Source: a virus
DNA length: 44,124 bases
Direction: 5' to 3' (one strand)
IMG/VR virus record: IMGVR_UViG_3300030329_001638
Coordinates: 1 to 44,124 of that record
In this document: one piece after another, positions 5,929 to 12,519 of the stretch
Layout: every line of letters starts with the position of its first letter
Position numbering within the stretch: position 1 is the first letter of the stretch
Made by a program: the position numbers and the translations under genes
The notes under the pieces: model-generated
What the model saw: only the letters and a program-made list of their open reading frames with translations
Told to the model about the DNA's origin: nothing
Database searches by the model: none

Positions 5929-6181
5929 AGTATGTAAGACCTGTAAGAAACGAAAACCGCATAGCGATTTTGACACGTACCACAGGAAACCCGACAGGCA
6001 TAGACCACATTGTGTTGTATGCCAAAATGAACACCGAAAATCGAGGGATTGGCAGGGGTGGAAAAAGGGTTGGCCTTATAAAGGTGATATAGAGGATGCT
6101 GATTATTTGTCAGACCGAAAATCTTTGTTTGATTATCATGGTAACGGTTGGTGGTGGGGGCAAGGTGACAAGGAAGCGTAA
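5921..6181 (+). CDS. Zinc-binding protein, HNH-related N-terminus (86 aa)
   Basis: The first 40 residues contain CKTC (5-8) and CVVC (31-34) separated by a basic linker with HSDFDTYHRKPDRHRPH, the usual zinc-knuckle part of phage HNH-like proteins. The remainder lacks a DH...N...H nuclease core, so I call it zinc-binding only. Start overlaps the upstream gene by 8 bases, and its 3' end overlaps the next gene, a real HNH nuclease, by 17 bases. Confidence 0.65.
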   Translation: MTKVCKTCKKRKPHSDFDTYHRKPDRHRPHCVVCQNEHRKSRDWQGWKKGWPYKGDIEDADYLSDRKSLFDYHGNGWWWGQGDKEA

Positions 6182-6659
6182 GTATTCTACAATGCAACAC
6201 GACATACTGAATCTTCGCGCTAAAGGCCTATCATATAGACAGATAGCAGAAAAACTAAACTGTTCTAAGGCCACTATAAGTTATTGGTTAGACCCGAATG
6301 GAAAAGCGAAAGTGGTGGCAAGGAATAAACGATATAAAAGTAGGTCAAACGGCAAGTGGGCAAGCAGAAGGGGGGCGATTTGGAAGTATAATTACTTGTT
6401 GGATAAGCATTGTGAGAAGTGTGGTGAAGATAATATGCTGATGCTACAATTTGACCATAAGGGTGGACACGAAAAGCATTCCAATATTACCGATTTACTT
6501 AACGGAAATTTAAACAAACTCAAAAACGAGGTAAAGAAGTGCCGAGTGCTTTGTGCGAACTGCCACCAAAAAAAGACTCTTAAAGCAAATAAAACGGCAT
6601 TCTATACCACATACAAAGAGAGAGAACAGGAGAGAAAAAAACATGGATGCAGAAACTAA
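6165..6659 (+). CDS. HNH endonuclease with N-terminal helix-turn-helix
   Basis: With GTG at 6165 the protein is 164 aa. Residues 15-42 (RAKGLSYRQIAEKLNCSKAT plus ISYWL) form a resolvase-like helix-turn-helix. Residues 80-137 form an HNH domain: zinc pair CEKC (83-86), catalytic DH (97-98) and CANCH (130-134). This matches free-standing phage homing endonucleases or DNA-processing HNH enzymes. A longer start at 6096 would lie inside the upstream gene, and the extra residues are not domain-like. No intron is seen nearby, so its cleavage site is unknown. Confidence 0.82.
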   Translation: MTRKRKYSTMQHDILNLRAKGLSYRQIAEKLNCSKATISYWLDPNGKAKVVARNKRYKSRSNGKWASRRGAIWKYNYLLDKHCEKCGEDNMLMLQFDHKGGHEKHSNITDLLNGNLNKLKNEVKKCRVLCANCHQKKTLKANKTAFYTTYKEREQERKKHGCRN

Positions 6660-6903
6660 GATAGAATTTATTTCAGAAAACTACCCGGATTGTCTAATCT
6701 GTGATGGATTTGACGATGCAATTATGGGTATAGTAGAAAGGTTTGGTATGAATCCAGTTGTACTATACAATAAAAATAAGTGTTTAAGGATATTACAAAA
6801 TCGAGATGGGATGACGGAAGAAGAAGCAATAGAATTTTATTATTATAATATAGTGGGTGCTTATGTTGGTGAATATACACCCTGTTTTGCTGAGATATTA
6901 TAA
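6643..6903 (+). CDS. Conserved phage protein, 'GFDDAIMGIVERFG' family (86 aa)
   Basis: ATG at 6643 after GGAGAGAAAAAAAC. The pattern ICDGFDDAIMGIVERFGMNP, VVLYNKNKCLRIL, EEEAIEFYYYNIVGAYVG and ending YTPCF matches a widespread small phage protein of unknown function. An upstream in-frame start at 6553 would sit wholly inside the HNH gene and is not used. Confidence 0.75.
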   Translation: MDAETKIEFISENYPDCLICDGFDDAIMGIVERFGMNPVVLYNKNKCLRILQNRDGMTEEEAIEFYYYNIVGAYVGEYTPCFAEIL

Positions 6904-7121
6904 TGGATAAATCTTTCTCTGAAATTATTTTTTGGTGTGGCTATTGCGAGAGGTATTTCTTTTTTGACACAACAAAGAAAGTTATGATAGCAAACGAGCC
7001 TGATTCTAAATTTATATGTATCCAATGCGATAATAACATAGGCTACTCAGAACAGATAAAATTAGAATATAAAAAGCTAAAATCGAAATTAAATGAAAAA
7101 AAGAAAAAAAATGAAAAATAA
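6903..7121 (+). CDS. Zinc-ribbon protein with lysine-rich tail (72 aa)
   Basis: ATG at 6903 overlaps the preceding TAA (TAATGG). CGYC at residues 12-15 and CIQC at 39-42 suggest a zinc ribbon. The last 20 residues are almost all Lys, Glu and Asn (KLKSKLNEKKKKNEK). Last gene before the promoter at 7147. Nucleic-acid or RNA-polymerase binding are possible roles for such proteins; none is shown. Confidence 0.65.
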   Translation: MDKSFSEIIFWCGYCERYFFFDTTKKVMIANEPDSKFICIQCDNNIGYSEQIKLEYKKLKSKLNEKKKKNEK

Positions 7122-7146
7122 ATTTCTCGTCGTGAAAAAAATAATT

Positions 7147-7177
7147 GGGAACTTTTTGGTACCCCTCTGCGTATAAA
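7147..7177 (+). promoter_or_regulatory. Early promoter motif GGGAAC-N19-TATAAA
   Basis: GGGAAC at 7147-7152, a 19-base spacer ending GCG, TATAAA at 7172-7177. It sits in a 103-base gap. The leader carries a small AAGC/GCTT hairpin (7184-7197) and a six-codon reading frame (ATG at 7199) before the gene at 7225. Confidence 0.6.
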
Positions 7178-7224
7178 GGATACAAGCACGGCGCTTGAAT
7201 GACTAAAATAAAAAGGTAAACAAA

Positions 7225-7437
7225 ATGAAAGATAAAAAAGACATATCAGTTAGAATGTTTAAGTGGTGGTGGAATATCGGCGATTTAGACGTTGAGAAAA
7301 TAATAAAACATCACATCACAATATTGAACTTCGTAAAGGATAATAATGCTGAAGATGCCAAGTCATACGTAGATAATATATCTGATGGCATACGTCAGTA
7401 TGAGATAACTTGGAACGATACCGGAAAAGAGTGGTAA
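7225..7437 (+). CDS. Hypothetical protein (70 aa)
   Basis: ATG at 7225 after AAAGGTAAACAAA. Contains VRMFKWWWNIGDLD and a helical middle (DAKSYVDNISDGIRQYEITW). It lies alone between the 7147 promoter and a strong hairpin at 7449. No family recognised. Confidence 0.65.
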   Translation: MKDKKDISVRMFKWWWNIGDLDVEKIIKHHITILNFVKDNNAEDAKSYVDNISDGIRQYEITWNDTGKEW

Positions 7438-7448
7438 TTAAAATAACA

Positions 7449-7470
7449 GGGGGTGGGGAAACCCACCCCC
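7449..7470 (+). other. Very stable GAAA-capped hairpin between genes
   Basis: GGGGGTGGG (7449-7457) pairs perfectly with CCCACCCCC (7462-7470) around a GAAA tetraloop. There is no T-run after it. The ribosome site GAAAGGAAAT of the next gene follows within 15 bases. It could be a 3'-end stabiliser, a processing signal or a translation modulator. Confidence 0.75.
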
Positions 7471-7489
7471 AAACCGAAAGGAAATAAAA

Positions 7490-7726
7490 ATGACCACTAA
7501 AGAAATGATAACAGATTATGAACAAAAGATATTTGATAAGTTTGGTTTTGATAAGGACAAATTATCAGATGAACAGATTGAGATTATCTTACAGCCCGAA
7601 TGGGGGCCGGAAAACTTTCATCAAGATGGGGAGATTAGTCCCATACAGGCTGAAAGACTATGGATACATAACCTAAAGTCGCTCGGGGTTTATAACGAGG
7701 GCTTGGTAGAATATATGTTGGGATGA
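7490..7726 (+). CDS. Hypothetical protein (78 aa)
   Basis: ATG at 7490 after GAAAGGAAATAAAA. Helical and acidic at the start (YEQKIFDKFGFDKDKLSDEQ), then ILQPEWGPENFHQDGEISP and a final helix. No recognised domain. The gene begins just after the hairpin at 7449 and ends just before the promoter at 7735. Confidence 0.65.
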   Translation: MTTKEMITDYEQKIFDKFGFDKDKLSDEQIEIILQPEWGPENFHQDGEISPIQAERLWIHNLKSLGVYNEGLVEYMLG

Positions 7727-7734
7727 AATTAAAA

Positions 7735-7764
7735 TGGAACTTTCTTAAACCCCGTGCGTATAAA
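7735..7764 (+). promoter_or_regulatory. Early promoter motif TGGAAC-N18-TATAAA
   Basis: TGGAAC at 7735-7740, 18 bases ending GCG, TATAAA at 7759-7764. This is the best match to the shared motif. The sequence GCGTATAAAGGATA is identical to that at 7147. Confidence 0.65.
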
Positions 7765-7800
7765 GGATATGACACACAAACAAAATGAAAGGAAATAACA

Positions 7801-8145
7801 ATGAACACCATAAGCCGTGATACATATTACAAAATGCGGACAGAGATGTGGAAGGTTTCTGAATTAGAATATGCCTGTCTTTGTGTGATGGAATCCTTTG
7901 ATGATGAAGGACATGATAAGGAATCGGACGATGTTGTAGAATCCGCATACGGGTACAGCGATGACTCTGCTCAGATATTAATTGAAGAAGCCGAATATGT
8001 TTTGGGTACATTTTATGAAGAAGACCATGTAAGACATGAATCATGGAAAAATGGGTGGGATTCGGAAAGTAAAGAGTGCCTAAAAGAAATCCGAGCCATT
8101 AAACGATGGCTCAAAAAATGGAAACCAATAACTGAAGGGAAATAA
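7801..8145 (+). CDS. Hypothetical acidic protein (114 aa)
   Basis: ATG at 7801 after GAAAGGAAATAACA, first gene behind the 7735 promoter. Acidic in the middle (FDDEGHDKESDDVVES), with a basic C-terminal helix (EIRAIKRWLKKWKP). No motif recognised. Confidence 0.65.
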   Translation: MNTISRDTYYKMRTEMWKVSELEYACLCVMESFDDEGHDKESDDVVESAYGYSDDSAQILIEEAEYVLGTFYEEDHVRHESWKNGWDSESKECLKEIRAIKRWLKKWKPITEGK

Positions 8146-8147
8146 TA

Positions 8148-8438
8148 ATGATAAATACACCAACAGTAAAAGTGTCTGACTTATTAAAGATACTACCGAA
8201 AGAAATAATTGACGAATGCGAATGGCACGCAGATGATGTTATCGTGATAACAGTTGGAGAGACATTGTTAAGCGATGGGTCTTCATTCAAGTCTATATCT
8301 TTAGATGAAGAGCATGACTGTGCGGATATGGATAGCGATAACGAGAACATTCCGATGAGCAAAAAGGAATTGGCGGGATATATCGTTTCTAATTCTATCG
8401 AACTTGTACAGATGTTAGAAAAGGAAGATGAAACTTAA
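8148..8438 (+). CDS. Hypothetical acidic protein (96 aa)
   Basis: Starts two bases after the upstream stop. Begins MINTPTVKVSDLLKILPKEI and carries a very acidic stretch (LDEEHDCADMDSDNENI) followed by a helix. Last gene before the structured RNA region. Function unknown. Confidence 0.65.
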   Translation: MINTPTVKVSDLLKILPKEIIDECEWHADDVIVITVGETLLSDGSSFKSISLDEEHDCADMDSDNENIPMSKKELAGYIVSNSIELVQMLEKEDET

Positions 8439-8440
8439 AT

Positions 8441-8470
8441 TGGAACCAAATCACAACTCAAACATATAAG
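8441..8470 (+). promoter_or_regulatory. Promoter motif TGGAAC-N18-TATAAG ahead of the structured RNA
   Basis: TGGAAC at 8441-8446, 18 bases, TATAAG at 8465-8470. A transcript would begin near 8477, just before the first helix of the structured RNA at 8496. Shares TGGAACCAAATCA and TAGTATGAA with the site at 3836. Confidence 0.6.
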
Positions 8471-8495
8471 TAGTATGAATAAGAAAAATTTAAAC

Positions 8496-8793
8496 TTGAT
8501 AACACCGCTAATGAAAGTCAAGGGAGGTAGCACGCTGTGATGCCGTCGCTCGGACATAGCAATAGACTGCCGTACAGGGAGAGAGAGACTCCTTTAAGTG
8601 TTATCAATGATGGGGCTTGGTTGTTTCCTCGGAACAGTGAATCAACACCTGCGCCAAGCCCTTGTAACTTGAGCCTCTACAACCCCGAGTGTCTAATGAG
8701 CGTGCACTTGGGGTCTCGGAGAGAACCGAGGTGCCCACGGGTGGTGCACCCCAAGGTTGAGAAAAACGTAAAACAACAAACTCAGAGGCTCAA
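8496..8793 (+). ncRNA. Candidate large structured RNA, three domains, unassigned class
   Basis: A gene-free, GC-richer stretch with extensive complementarity. Domain 1 is closed by TTGATAACAC (8496-8505) with GTGTTATCAA (8598-8607), perfect 10 bp. Inside are 8520-8526/8589-8595, 8527-8532/8568-8575 (2-base bulge) and 8534-8539/8555-8560. Domain 2 is closed by GGGCTTGG (8613-8620) with CCAAGCCC (8654-8661), containing hairpin 8622-8636. Domain 3 is closed by TTGAGCCTCT (8669-8678) with AGAGGCTCAA (8784-8793), perfect 10 bp. It contains 8683-8691/8705-8713 (9 bp), CTCGG/CCGAG (8715-8730) and GGTGC/GCACC (8730-8750). An alternative, CTTGGGG 8707-8713 with CCCCAAG 8749-8755, would allow switching. 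The ribosome site AAAGGAGGG of the gene at 8814 follows, so it is either a 5' leader or a separate RNA. I do not recognise a known class. Confidence 0.72.
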
Positions 8794-8813
8794 AAAATTA
8801 AAGGAGGGCATAA

Positions 8814-9017
8814 ATGTTAGTGCTTAATCTAACCATAGAAATACAATGTGAGGGGAACAACGAAAGTAAGTTAAACTTTAAGTTTTATCCTATAGAAAAA
8901 CTTGAAGCATTAATACAGTTTCTTAAAAATCTTGAGTCTGATATAGGCTATCTTTCTTTCAAAGTAAATTTCGAGGTGTATGATTATTTGGAGGGGATGT
9001 CAAGTGAAAAAGAATAG
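8814..9017 (+). CDS. Hypothetical protein (67 aa)
   Basis: ATG at 8814 with a strong ribosome site, AAAGGAGGGCATAA. Pattern MLVLNLTIEIQCEG...LNFKFYPIEKLEALIQFLKN suggests a beta-hairpin followed by a helix. First gene after the structured RNA, so it is the gene that RNA would control if it is a leader. Overlaps the next gene by 14 bases. Confidence 0.65.
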   Translation: MLVLNLTIEIQCEGNNESKLNFKFYPIEKLEALIQFLKNLESDIGYLSFKVNFEVYDYLEGMSSEKE

Positions 9018-9306
9018 TGTAAAATACTTAGAGAAAATGGTGGAGCGGAGAGTACGCAAAAATCTACCATCCTTGAGGATGTTCCGATACCGGGATAAGG
9101 GTGTGGAGTCCATTGTGAGGGATGTTATCCCCAAAAAGCATGATGACCTTATGGCGATAACCCATGAGTCAAGATGGCTTGTTACCAATGCCCCGGAAGA
9201 ATATGTGTATGGAGAGATGATAGATATAGACAATGCTATTGCGAGTAACCTTACCTCCCATCTTACAAGATATGCAAAGAATTACATAGATAGGGTACAA
9301 CGATGA
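9004..9306 (+). CDS. Hypothetical basic protein (100 aa)
   Basis: GTG at 9004 is chosen because GGAGGGG ends 7 bases upstream; the in-frame start at 8980 has no such site. The N-terminal 40 residues are strongly basic (KYLEKMVERRVRKNLPSLRM). The rest is a mixed helix/strand region ending LTRYAKNYIDRVQR. Its stop overlaps the next ATG as ATGA. Function unknown. Confidence 0.6.
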   Translation: MKKNSVKYLEKMVERRVRKNLPSLRMFRYRDKGVESIVRDVIPKKHDDLMAITHESRWLVTNAPEEYVYGEMIDIDNAIASNLTSHLTRYAKNYIDRVQR

Positions 9307-9428
9307 AGGCAGGTTTAGAATCAATATGGGCCTTTCTTATTGAGTACCAATGGACATTTTTATTTTCATTAAACAAACGGAGAGAAAAAATCAATGAAAA
9401 AAGAAAAAAGAACAATCGCCAAGATTAA
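9303..9428 (+). CDS. Possible tiny membrane protein (41 aa)
   Basis: ATG at 9303 overlaps the previous stop as ATGA. Residues 6-23 (ESIWAFLIEYQWTFLFSL) are hydrophobic and aromatic, followed by a Lys/Arg-rich tail. Its 3' end overlaps the ParB-like gene by 35 bases, which is unusual. The ATGA coupling supports it; the lack of a known family does not. Confidence 0.4.
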   Translation: MKAGLESIWAFLIEYQWTFLFSLNKRREKINEKRKKNNRQD

Positions 9429-10422
9429 CGTGGAGGATGTGATTCGAGATACGGCACAGCCACGTCAAGATTGGGCAAAGAACGAGAAATCATTACAGGC
9501 TCTTACTGAAGACATTAAGGAGAGGGGTTTATATTACCCCATTATTGTTGCTCCCTTTGTCAAGACGAGTAACAGCGAACTGATTCTTGGAAAGAAGGCA
9601 CTCAAACATAAGGATAGAAAATGGTGGATATTAGATGGTGAGCGCCGGTGGCTCAGCGTAGCACATCTCGGACACGAAACCATTGATGCAATGGTGCGTA
9701 CTGATTTAAGTCTGCTTGAGATGATGCAGATTCAATTTGCATCCAACACCAAGAGATTGAACGTAGCTGTAACGGAAATGTCGAAGGCTATCGTGAGGTA
9801 CCGGGAAGAATACTATAAAGAACACGGTGAATACAAGGAGTCTGACTTTATTAATTCGCTTTGTTCTTTAACCGGCCTTTCAACAACGTACTTTCAAAAT
9901 GTTGAAGCCATTAATAGAGCGGATGCTGACATGAAGAAAAGTGTTCTGGCCTATGAGGTTGGTGGATACACACCTTCCGAGATAGAGAAAGCGACCAAGG
10001 ATGAGGATTTACGAAGAGGTATAACCGATGCCTACCTTGAATCTGAAAGGCAGATAGGTGCCAACGCTCCTCGGGCCATAAAGTATGACCTAAAACTCAT
10101 TGAAGCTGAAGACAACCACTCGCCGGAAGAAAAACGCCTTTTGGGCAAGCAGGTTTTCCTCGACTTCATCTATCAAGATAGGGGCACTAAAGACACAGAG
10201 CCCCACTTTCTTTTGTACAGACAAAAGGCAACGAAGTTTCTACGTGAGGTTCGCCGATGGAACTTGGGTGGGCTGAAAGATAAAGAGGTTGCCGAGCTTG
10301 TTGGATTAATTGAAAATGTGTATAATTACTTCAAGGAAGATAGGAGACTCAACGGACAGATGCTTTCAAGTAATATGGGAGAAAATATTCTTGGTAAAAA
10401 ACCAAGGAAGGACGAGGCGTAA
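9394..10422 (+). CDS. ParB-like DNA-binding protein
   Basis: 342 aa. The ParB/Sulfiredoxin-type N-domain is clear: QPRQDW (22-27), LTEDIKERGLYYPIIV (37-52), DGERRW (81-86, the phosphate-binding GERR box) and SNTKR (117-121, matching the ENxQR box). Residues 122-220 look like the helix-turn-helix region (LSTTYFQNVEAINRA; GYTPSEIEKA). Plasmid ParB proteins load at parS and slide using CTP. Phage homologues may instead regulate transcription or act in DNA replication. No ParA is present nearby. ATG at 9394 after GGAGAGAAAAAATCA. It is the largest early gene and heads the DNA-processing region. Confidence 0.8.
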   Translation: MKKEKRTIAKINVEDVIRDTAQPRQDWAKNEKSLQALTEDIKERGLYYPIIVAPFVKTSNSELILGKKALKHKDRKWWILDGERRWLSVAHLGHETIDAMVRTDLSLLEMMQIQFASNTKRLNVAVTEMSKAIVRYREEYYKEHGEYKESDFINSLCSLTGLSTTYFQNVEAINRADADMKKSVLAYEVGGYTPSEIEKATKDEDLRRGITDAYLESERQIGANAPRAIKYDLKLIEAEDNHSPEEKRLLGKQVFLDFIYQDRGTKDTEPHFLLYRQKATKFLREVRRWNLGGLKDKEVAELVGLIENVYNYFKEDRRLNGQMLSSNMGENILGKKPRKDEA

Positions 10423-10427
10423 GTCCT

Positions 10428-10628
10428 ATGGACGGTGAACGGTCAGAAGTACATTGCCCCCATTGTGATGAACTGCTTTGGTGGTGGGCTTATGCCTCCA
10501 GTGATACCGGAGATGGCTCTGCCGAATTAGGACTTGGGTGTGAGAATCCAAAATGTGAGGGGCACGAAGTGTTGCCCGAAGATGTATATGATGCAATCAT
10601 AACAGAAGAGGAGAGAATAGATGGCTAA
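10428..10628 (+). CDS. Zinc-ribbon protein (66 aa)
   Basis: CPHC (residues 10-13) and CENPKC (38-43) with Trp-rich LLWWWAY form a likely zinc ribbon. Starts 6 bases after the ParB-like stop, with a weak ribosome site inside AAGGACGAGG. Its 3' end overlaps the next start at 10621 by 8 bases. Function unknown. Confidence 0.65.
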   Translation: MDGERSEVHCPHCDELLWWWAYASSDTGDGSAELGLGCENPKCEGHEVLPEDVYDAIITEEERIDG

Positions 10629-10773
10629 AAGAGGTCGTAAGAAAAGTATTAATCCAAATGAACACGCAGTCTATATGAGAGGATACAGGGCCGGGTACAA
10701 AAGGGGAATTAACGCGCCCGGAATAGTGGAAAAGACTGTAAGGGATATGTTCAAGATATTTAGGGTGAGGTAG
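10621..10773 (+). CDS. Small basic protein (50 aa)
   Basis: ATG at 10621 after GAGGAGAGAATAG. Starts MAKRGRKKSINPNEHA and is rich in Arg and Lys throughout (YMRGYRAGYKRG), suggesting nucleic-acid binding. Stop TAG lies within a small TAGG/CCTA hairpin. Last gene before the structured gap at 10771-10900. Confidence 0.6.
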   Translation: MAKRGRKKSINPNEHAVYMRGYRAGYKRGINAPGIVEKTVRDMFKIFRVR

Positions 10774-10900
10774 GTGCGCCTACAAGTGCGACATGGGTTT
10801 TTGGGTTCTTCATCCCCATCCTTTCGCCTGTGTCGCCGATTAGGGGAGGTGGATTTATTATTTTTGCCACCTCCCCATTATATACGACACAAACAGTCGT
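10771..10900 (+). other. Structured intergenic region with several hairpins
   Basis: Four elements: TAGG/CCTA (10771-10782); GCGACA (10788-10793) with TGTCGC (10831-10836), enclosing ATGGG/CCCAT; GGGGAGGTGG (10843-10852) with CCACCTCCCC (10867-10876), perfect 10 bp with a 14-base loop; and ACGAC (10884-10888) with GTCGT (10896-10900). None is followed by a T-run, so simple termination is unlikely. AGGAGG of the next gene follows. Probably a structured leader or processing site. Confidence 0.5.
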
Positions 10901-10914
10901 AGTTAGGAGGATTC

Positions 10915-11046
10915 ATGCATAAAAATGATAGAGAAACAATGATAAAAGAATTAATGACAGTTAAACTACGGAGAAGGTTATTGGAAAAAATGAAAGACTC
11001 AGAAATTCAAAACTTATTCTTTATACTCAAAAGGCATTTCAAATGA
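10915..11046 (+). CDS. Small helical basic protein (43 aa)
   Basis: ATG at 10915 with a near-perfect ribosome site, AGGAGGATTC. Fully helical pattern (TMIKELMTVKLRRRLLEKMK). Stop TGA (11044-11046) overlaps the next ATG at 11043 as ATGA. Function unknown. Confidence 0.6.
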   Translation: MHKNDRETMIKELMTVKLRRRLLEKMKDSEIQNLFFILKRHFK

Positions 11047-11369
11047 AGGTAAAAGACTTTTTTAAATGGGCTGATGAACAGCATACTAAAGAAATGAAGT
11101 TAATGCGCGATAAAGGTAAAGAATATACTGTTAGCGATAAGGATAAGCTTAAAAATTTTAAGTCAATCGCTGAAAGACTTAAATGTTCACCGTCCTTTGT
11201 AGCGTTGGTGTATCTGCTAAAGCATATGGATTCCATAAGGAACTATGAATTAGACGGTGTGGAGGCATCCGACGAGCCTATTGAGGGCCGGATAACTGAT
11301 GCTCGTAACTATCTATTACTATTGGGTGCAATTTATAAAGAAAAGAAGGAACAAAAAGACGATGAGTGA
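11043..11369 (+). CDS. MazG-like / DUF1599-type all-alpha protein (108 aa)
   Basis: All-helical, with KGKEYTVSDKDKLKNFKSIA, FVALVYLLKHMDSI and EPIEGRITDARNYLLLLGAI. The last part, E-x-x-x-RI-x-DA-x-NYL-x-LL, is the signature of DUF1599 (nucleotide modification associated domain 1) and relatives with the MazG NTP-pyrophosphatase fold. A nucleotide-pool or modification role is inferred from the family. I do not see a full set of MazG metal-binding EExxE motifs, so activity is uncertain. ATGA coupling upstream. Confidence 0.6.
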   Translation: MKVKDFFKWADEQHTKEMKLMRDKGKEYTVSDKDKLKNFKSIAERLKCSPSFVALVYLLKHMDSIRNYELDGVEASDEPIEGRITDARNYLLLLGAIYKEKKEQKDDE

Positions 11370-11481
11370 GTTAAAACAAGTGACAATGGATTTTTTAATA
11401 ACATTGATTTACGAAGCTAAGAAGCACCGCGAGTTTATTTTCGGGATGTTAGTTGGCATATTAATTGGTAAAATAATTTAA
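11362..11481 (+). CDS. Tiny membrane protein (39 aa)
   Basis: ATG at 11362 overlaps the upstream gene by 8 bases; starting at 11299 would be wholly internal. The C-terminal FIFGMLVGILIGKII is a membrane helix with a GxxxG-like pattern, preceded by an amphipathic segment. Stop TAA overlaps the next ATG-containing sequence at 11481. Function unknown. Confidence 0.5.
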   Translation: MSELKQVTMDFLITLIYEAKKHREFIFGMLVGILIGKII

Positions 11482-11502
11482 TGAGAATAGGAGCAGTTAA
11501 AA

Positions 11503-11733
11503 GTGTTGGCGGAAATGGAACAAATATTAAATGCGTTGCGCGAAGAGATTGAAAGCGCCCGGGCAAAGAATCGGGAATGCTCGCGTAATAATCGGAACGA
11601 TGAGTATGCTCAAAATACAATGTATATGGTTGGCATATACAAGGCAATGAGTATCATATCAGACTTTTTGAGAGAGGAATTAAAAGCAATGGACAGGTGG
11701 GCCGACGGGGAGGAGGATAAACTTTCTGATTGA
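11503..11733 (+). CDS. Hypothetical helical protein (76 aa)
   Basis: GTG at 11503 with AGGAG about 9 bases upstream; an internal ATG at 11515 is the alternative. Helical and charged (MEQILNALREEIESARAKNR; MSIISDFLREELKAMDRW). Ends acidic (EEDKLSD). Precedes the Cas4-like gene by about 50 bases. Function unknown. Confidence 0.6.
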   Translation: MLAEMEQILNALREEIESARAKNRECSRNNRNDEYAQNTMYMVGIYKAMSIISDFLREELKAMDRWADGEEDKLSD

Positions 11734-11784
11734 ATATGGTTGGCCTAATTATTAAATTCGTAACCCCCATCAGGAGAGATATTG

Positions 11785-12501
11785 ATGCTTGATTTATTCA
11801 AAATATATGATGATTACATACTGGAGCTTAGAGATGAGAATTTCGAGGCACGTTATGAAGAGAACGATGACTGGTATCACGCCTCGGGCGCCGGTCTATG
11901 TGTCCGTAAACATTATTATTCACAAATAGAAAAACTACCGGCACCGGATAAGGATTCAAACACAATGCGTTTGTTTCGCTTAGGTGATTTAGTGCATACT
12001 GATATGCAGGAGGCATTGCAAAAATATGCAGATGAGAACGATGTAGAGGTTTTTATAGAAAAGGAAATTACCATCCCAAGGTTAAATGTGAGAAGTTTTC
12101 TTGATGCCATGGTATTGAAAGATGGGGCCCTATATGATATTAAAACCTGCAATGATTATAAGTGGCAATCTATCTTTGGTAGATACGGTAGTAAGGAGCC
12201 CCCACAAAACTACGCAATACAGTTAGGTACATATGGTTTGTATTTTAGGGAAGAGGGTGTTTCGTTAAGGAAGATGTCGCTATTATTTTATAATAAAAAC
12301 AATTCCAGAGTAAAAGAATTGCGAGTACCTCGCACCTATATAGATATGGCTGAACGCTATTGGTTAAAGGTGCAGGAACTGTTTAAAGACGGTCTACCGC
12401 CGGTACAAGAGGGCCTTGCTCCTGTTGAGGAGTGGGAGTGCAATAAGAAATATTGCTCTTTTTTCGAGCCTTGCGGTGGCGGACTTAAAGGAATACAATA
12501 A
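11785..12501 (+). CDS. Cas4/RecB-like Fe-S exonuclease
   Basis: 238 aa from ATG 11785. PD-(D/E)XK core: LGDLVH with His71, Asp107 (FLDAMV), Asp118-x-Lys120 (YDIKT) and the QxxxY motif (Gln146, Tyr150). Cys39 plus a C-terminal cluster (Cys219, Cys224, Cys230) has the spacing of the 4Fe-4S cluster of Cas4 and AddB-type nucleases. Such phage enzymes are thought to resect DNA ends for recombination or replication. There is no CRISPR array or other cas gene here, so an adaptation role is unlikely. It is followed by SSB-like and resolvase-like genes. Confidence 0.82.
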   Translation: MLDLFKIYDDYILELRDENFEARYEENDDWYHASGAGLCVRKHYYSQIEKLPAPDKDSNTMRLFRLGDLVHTDMQEALQKYADENDVEVFIEKEITIPRLNVRSFLDAMVLKDGALYDIKTCNDYKWQSIFGRYGSKEPPQNYAIQLGTYGLYFREEGVSLRKMSLLFYNKNNSRVKELRVPRTYIDMAERYWLKVQELFKDGLPPVQEGLAPVEEWECNKKYCSFFEPCGGGLKGIQ

Positions 12502-12519
12502 GTGAGAGAGGATAATAAC

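Noticed and set aside
8508-8700. CTAATGA words at 8508-8514 and 8693-8699 as hammerhead ribozyme cores
   Set aside because: The hammerhead core is CUGAUGA; the needed G is A in both, and the three-stem arrangement with GAAA is absent.
8496-8793. Group I intron, RNase P or tmRNA
   Set aside because: No group I core segments, no RNase P consensus blocks and no tRNA-like end or tag reading frame could be seen; flanking sequences are not two halves of a gene.
8537-8827. Open frame of 96 codons across the structured region
   Set aside because: Starts at GTG without a good ribosome site, has unusual composition (many Pro, Arg, Ser) and coincides with the paired helices, and it overlaps the well-supported start at 8814.
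10843-10876. Rho-independent terminator after the ParB-like operon
   Set aside because: The stem is perfect but the loop is 14 bases and no T-run follows on either strand.
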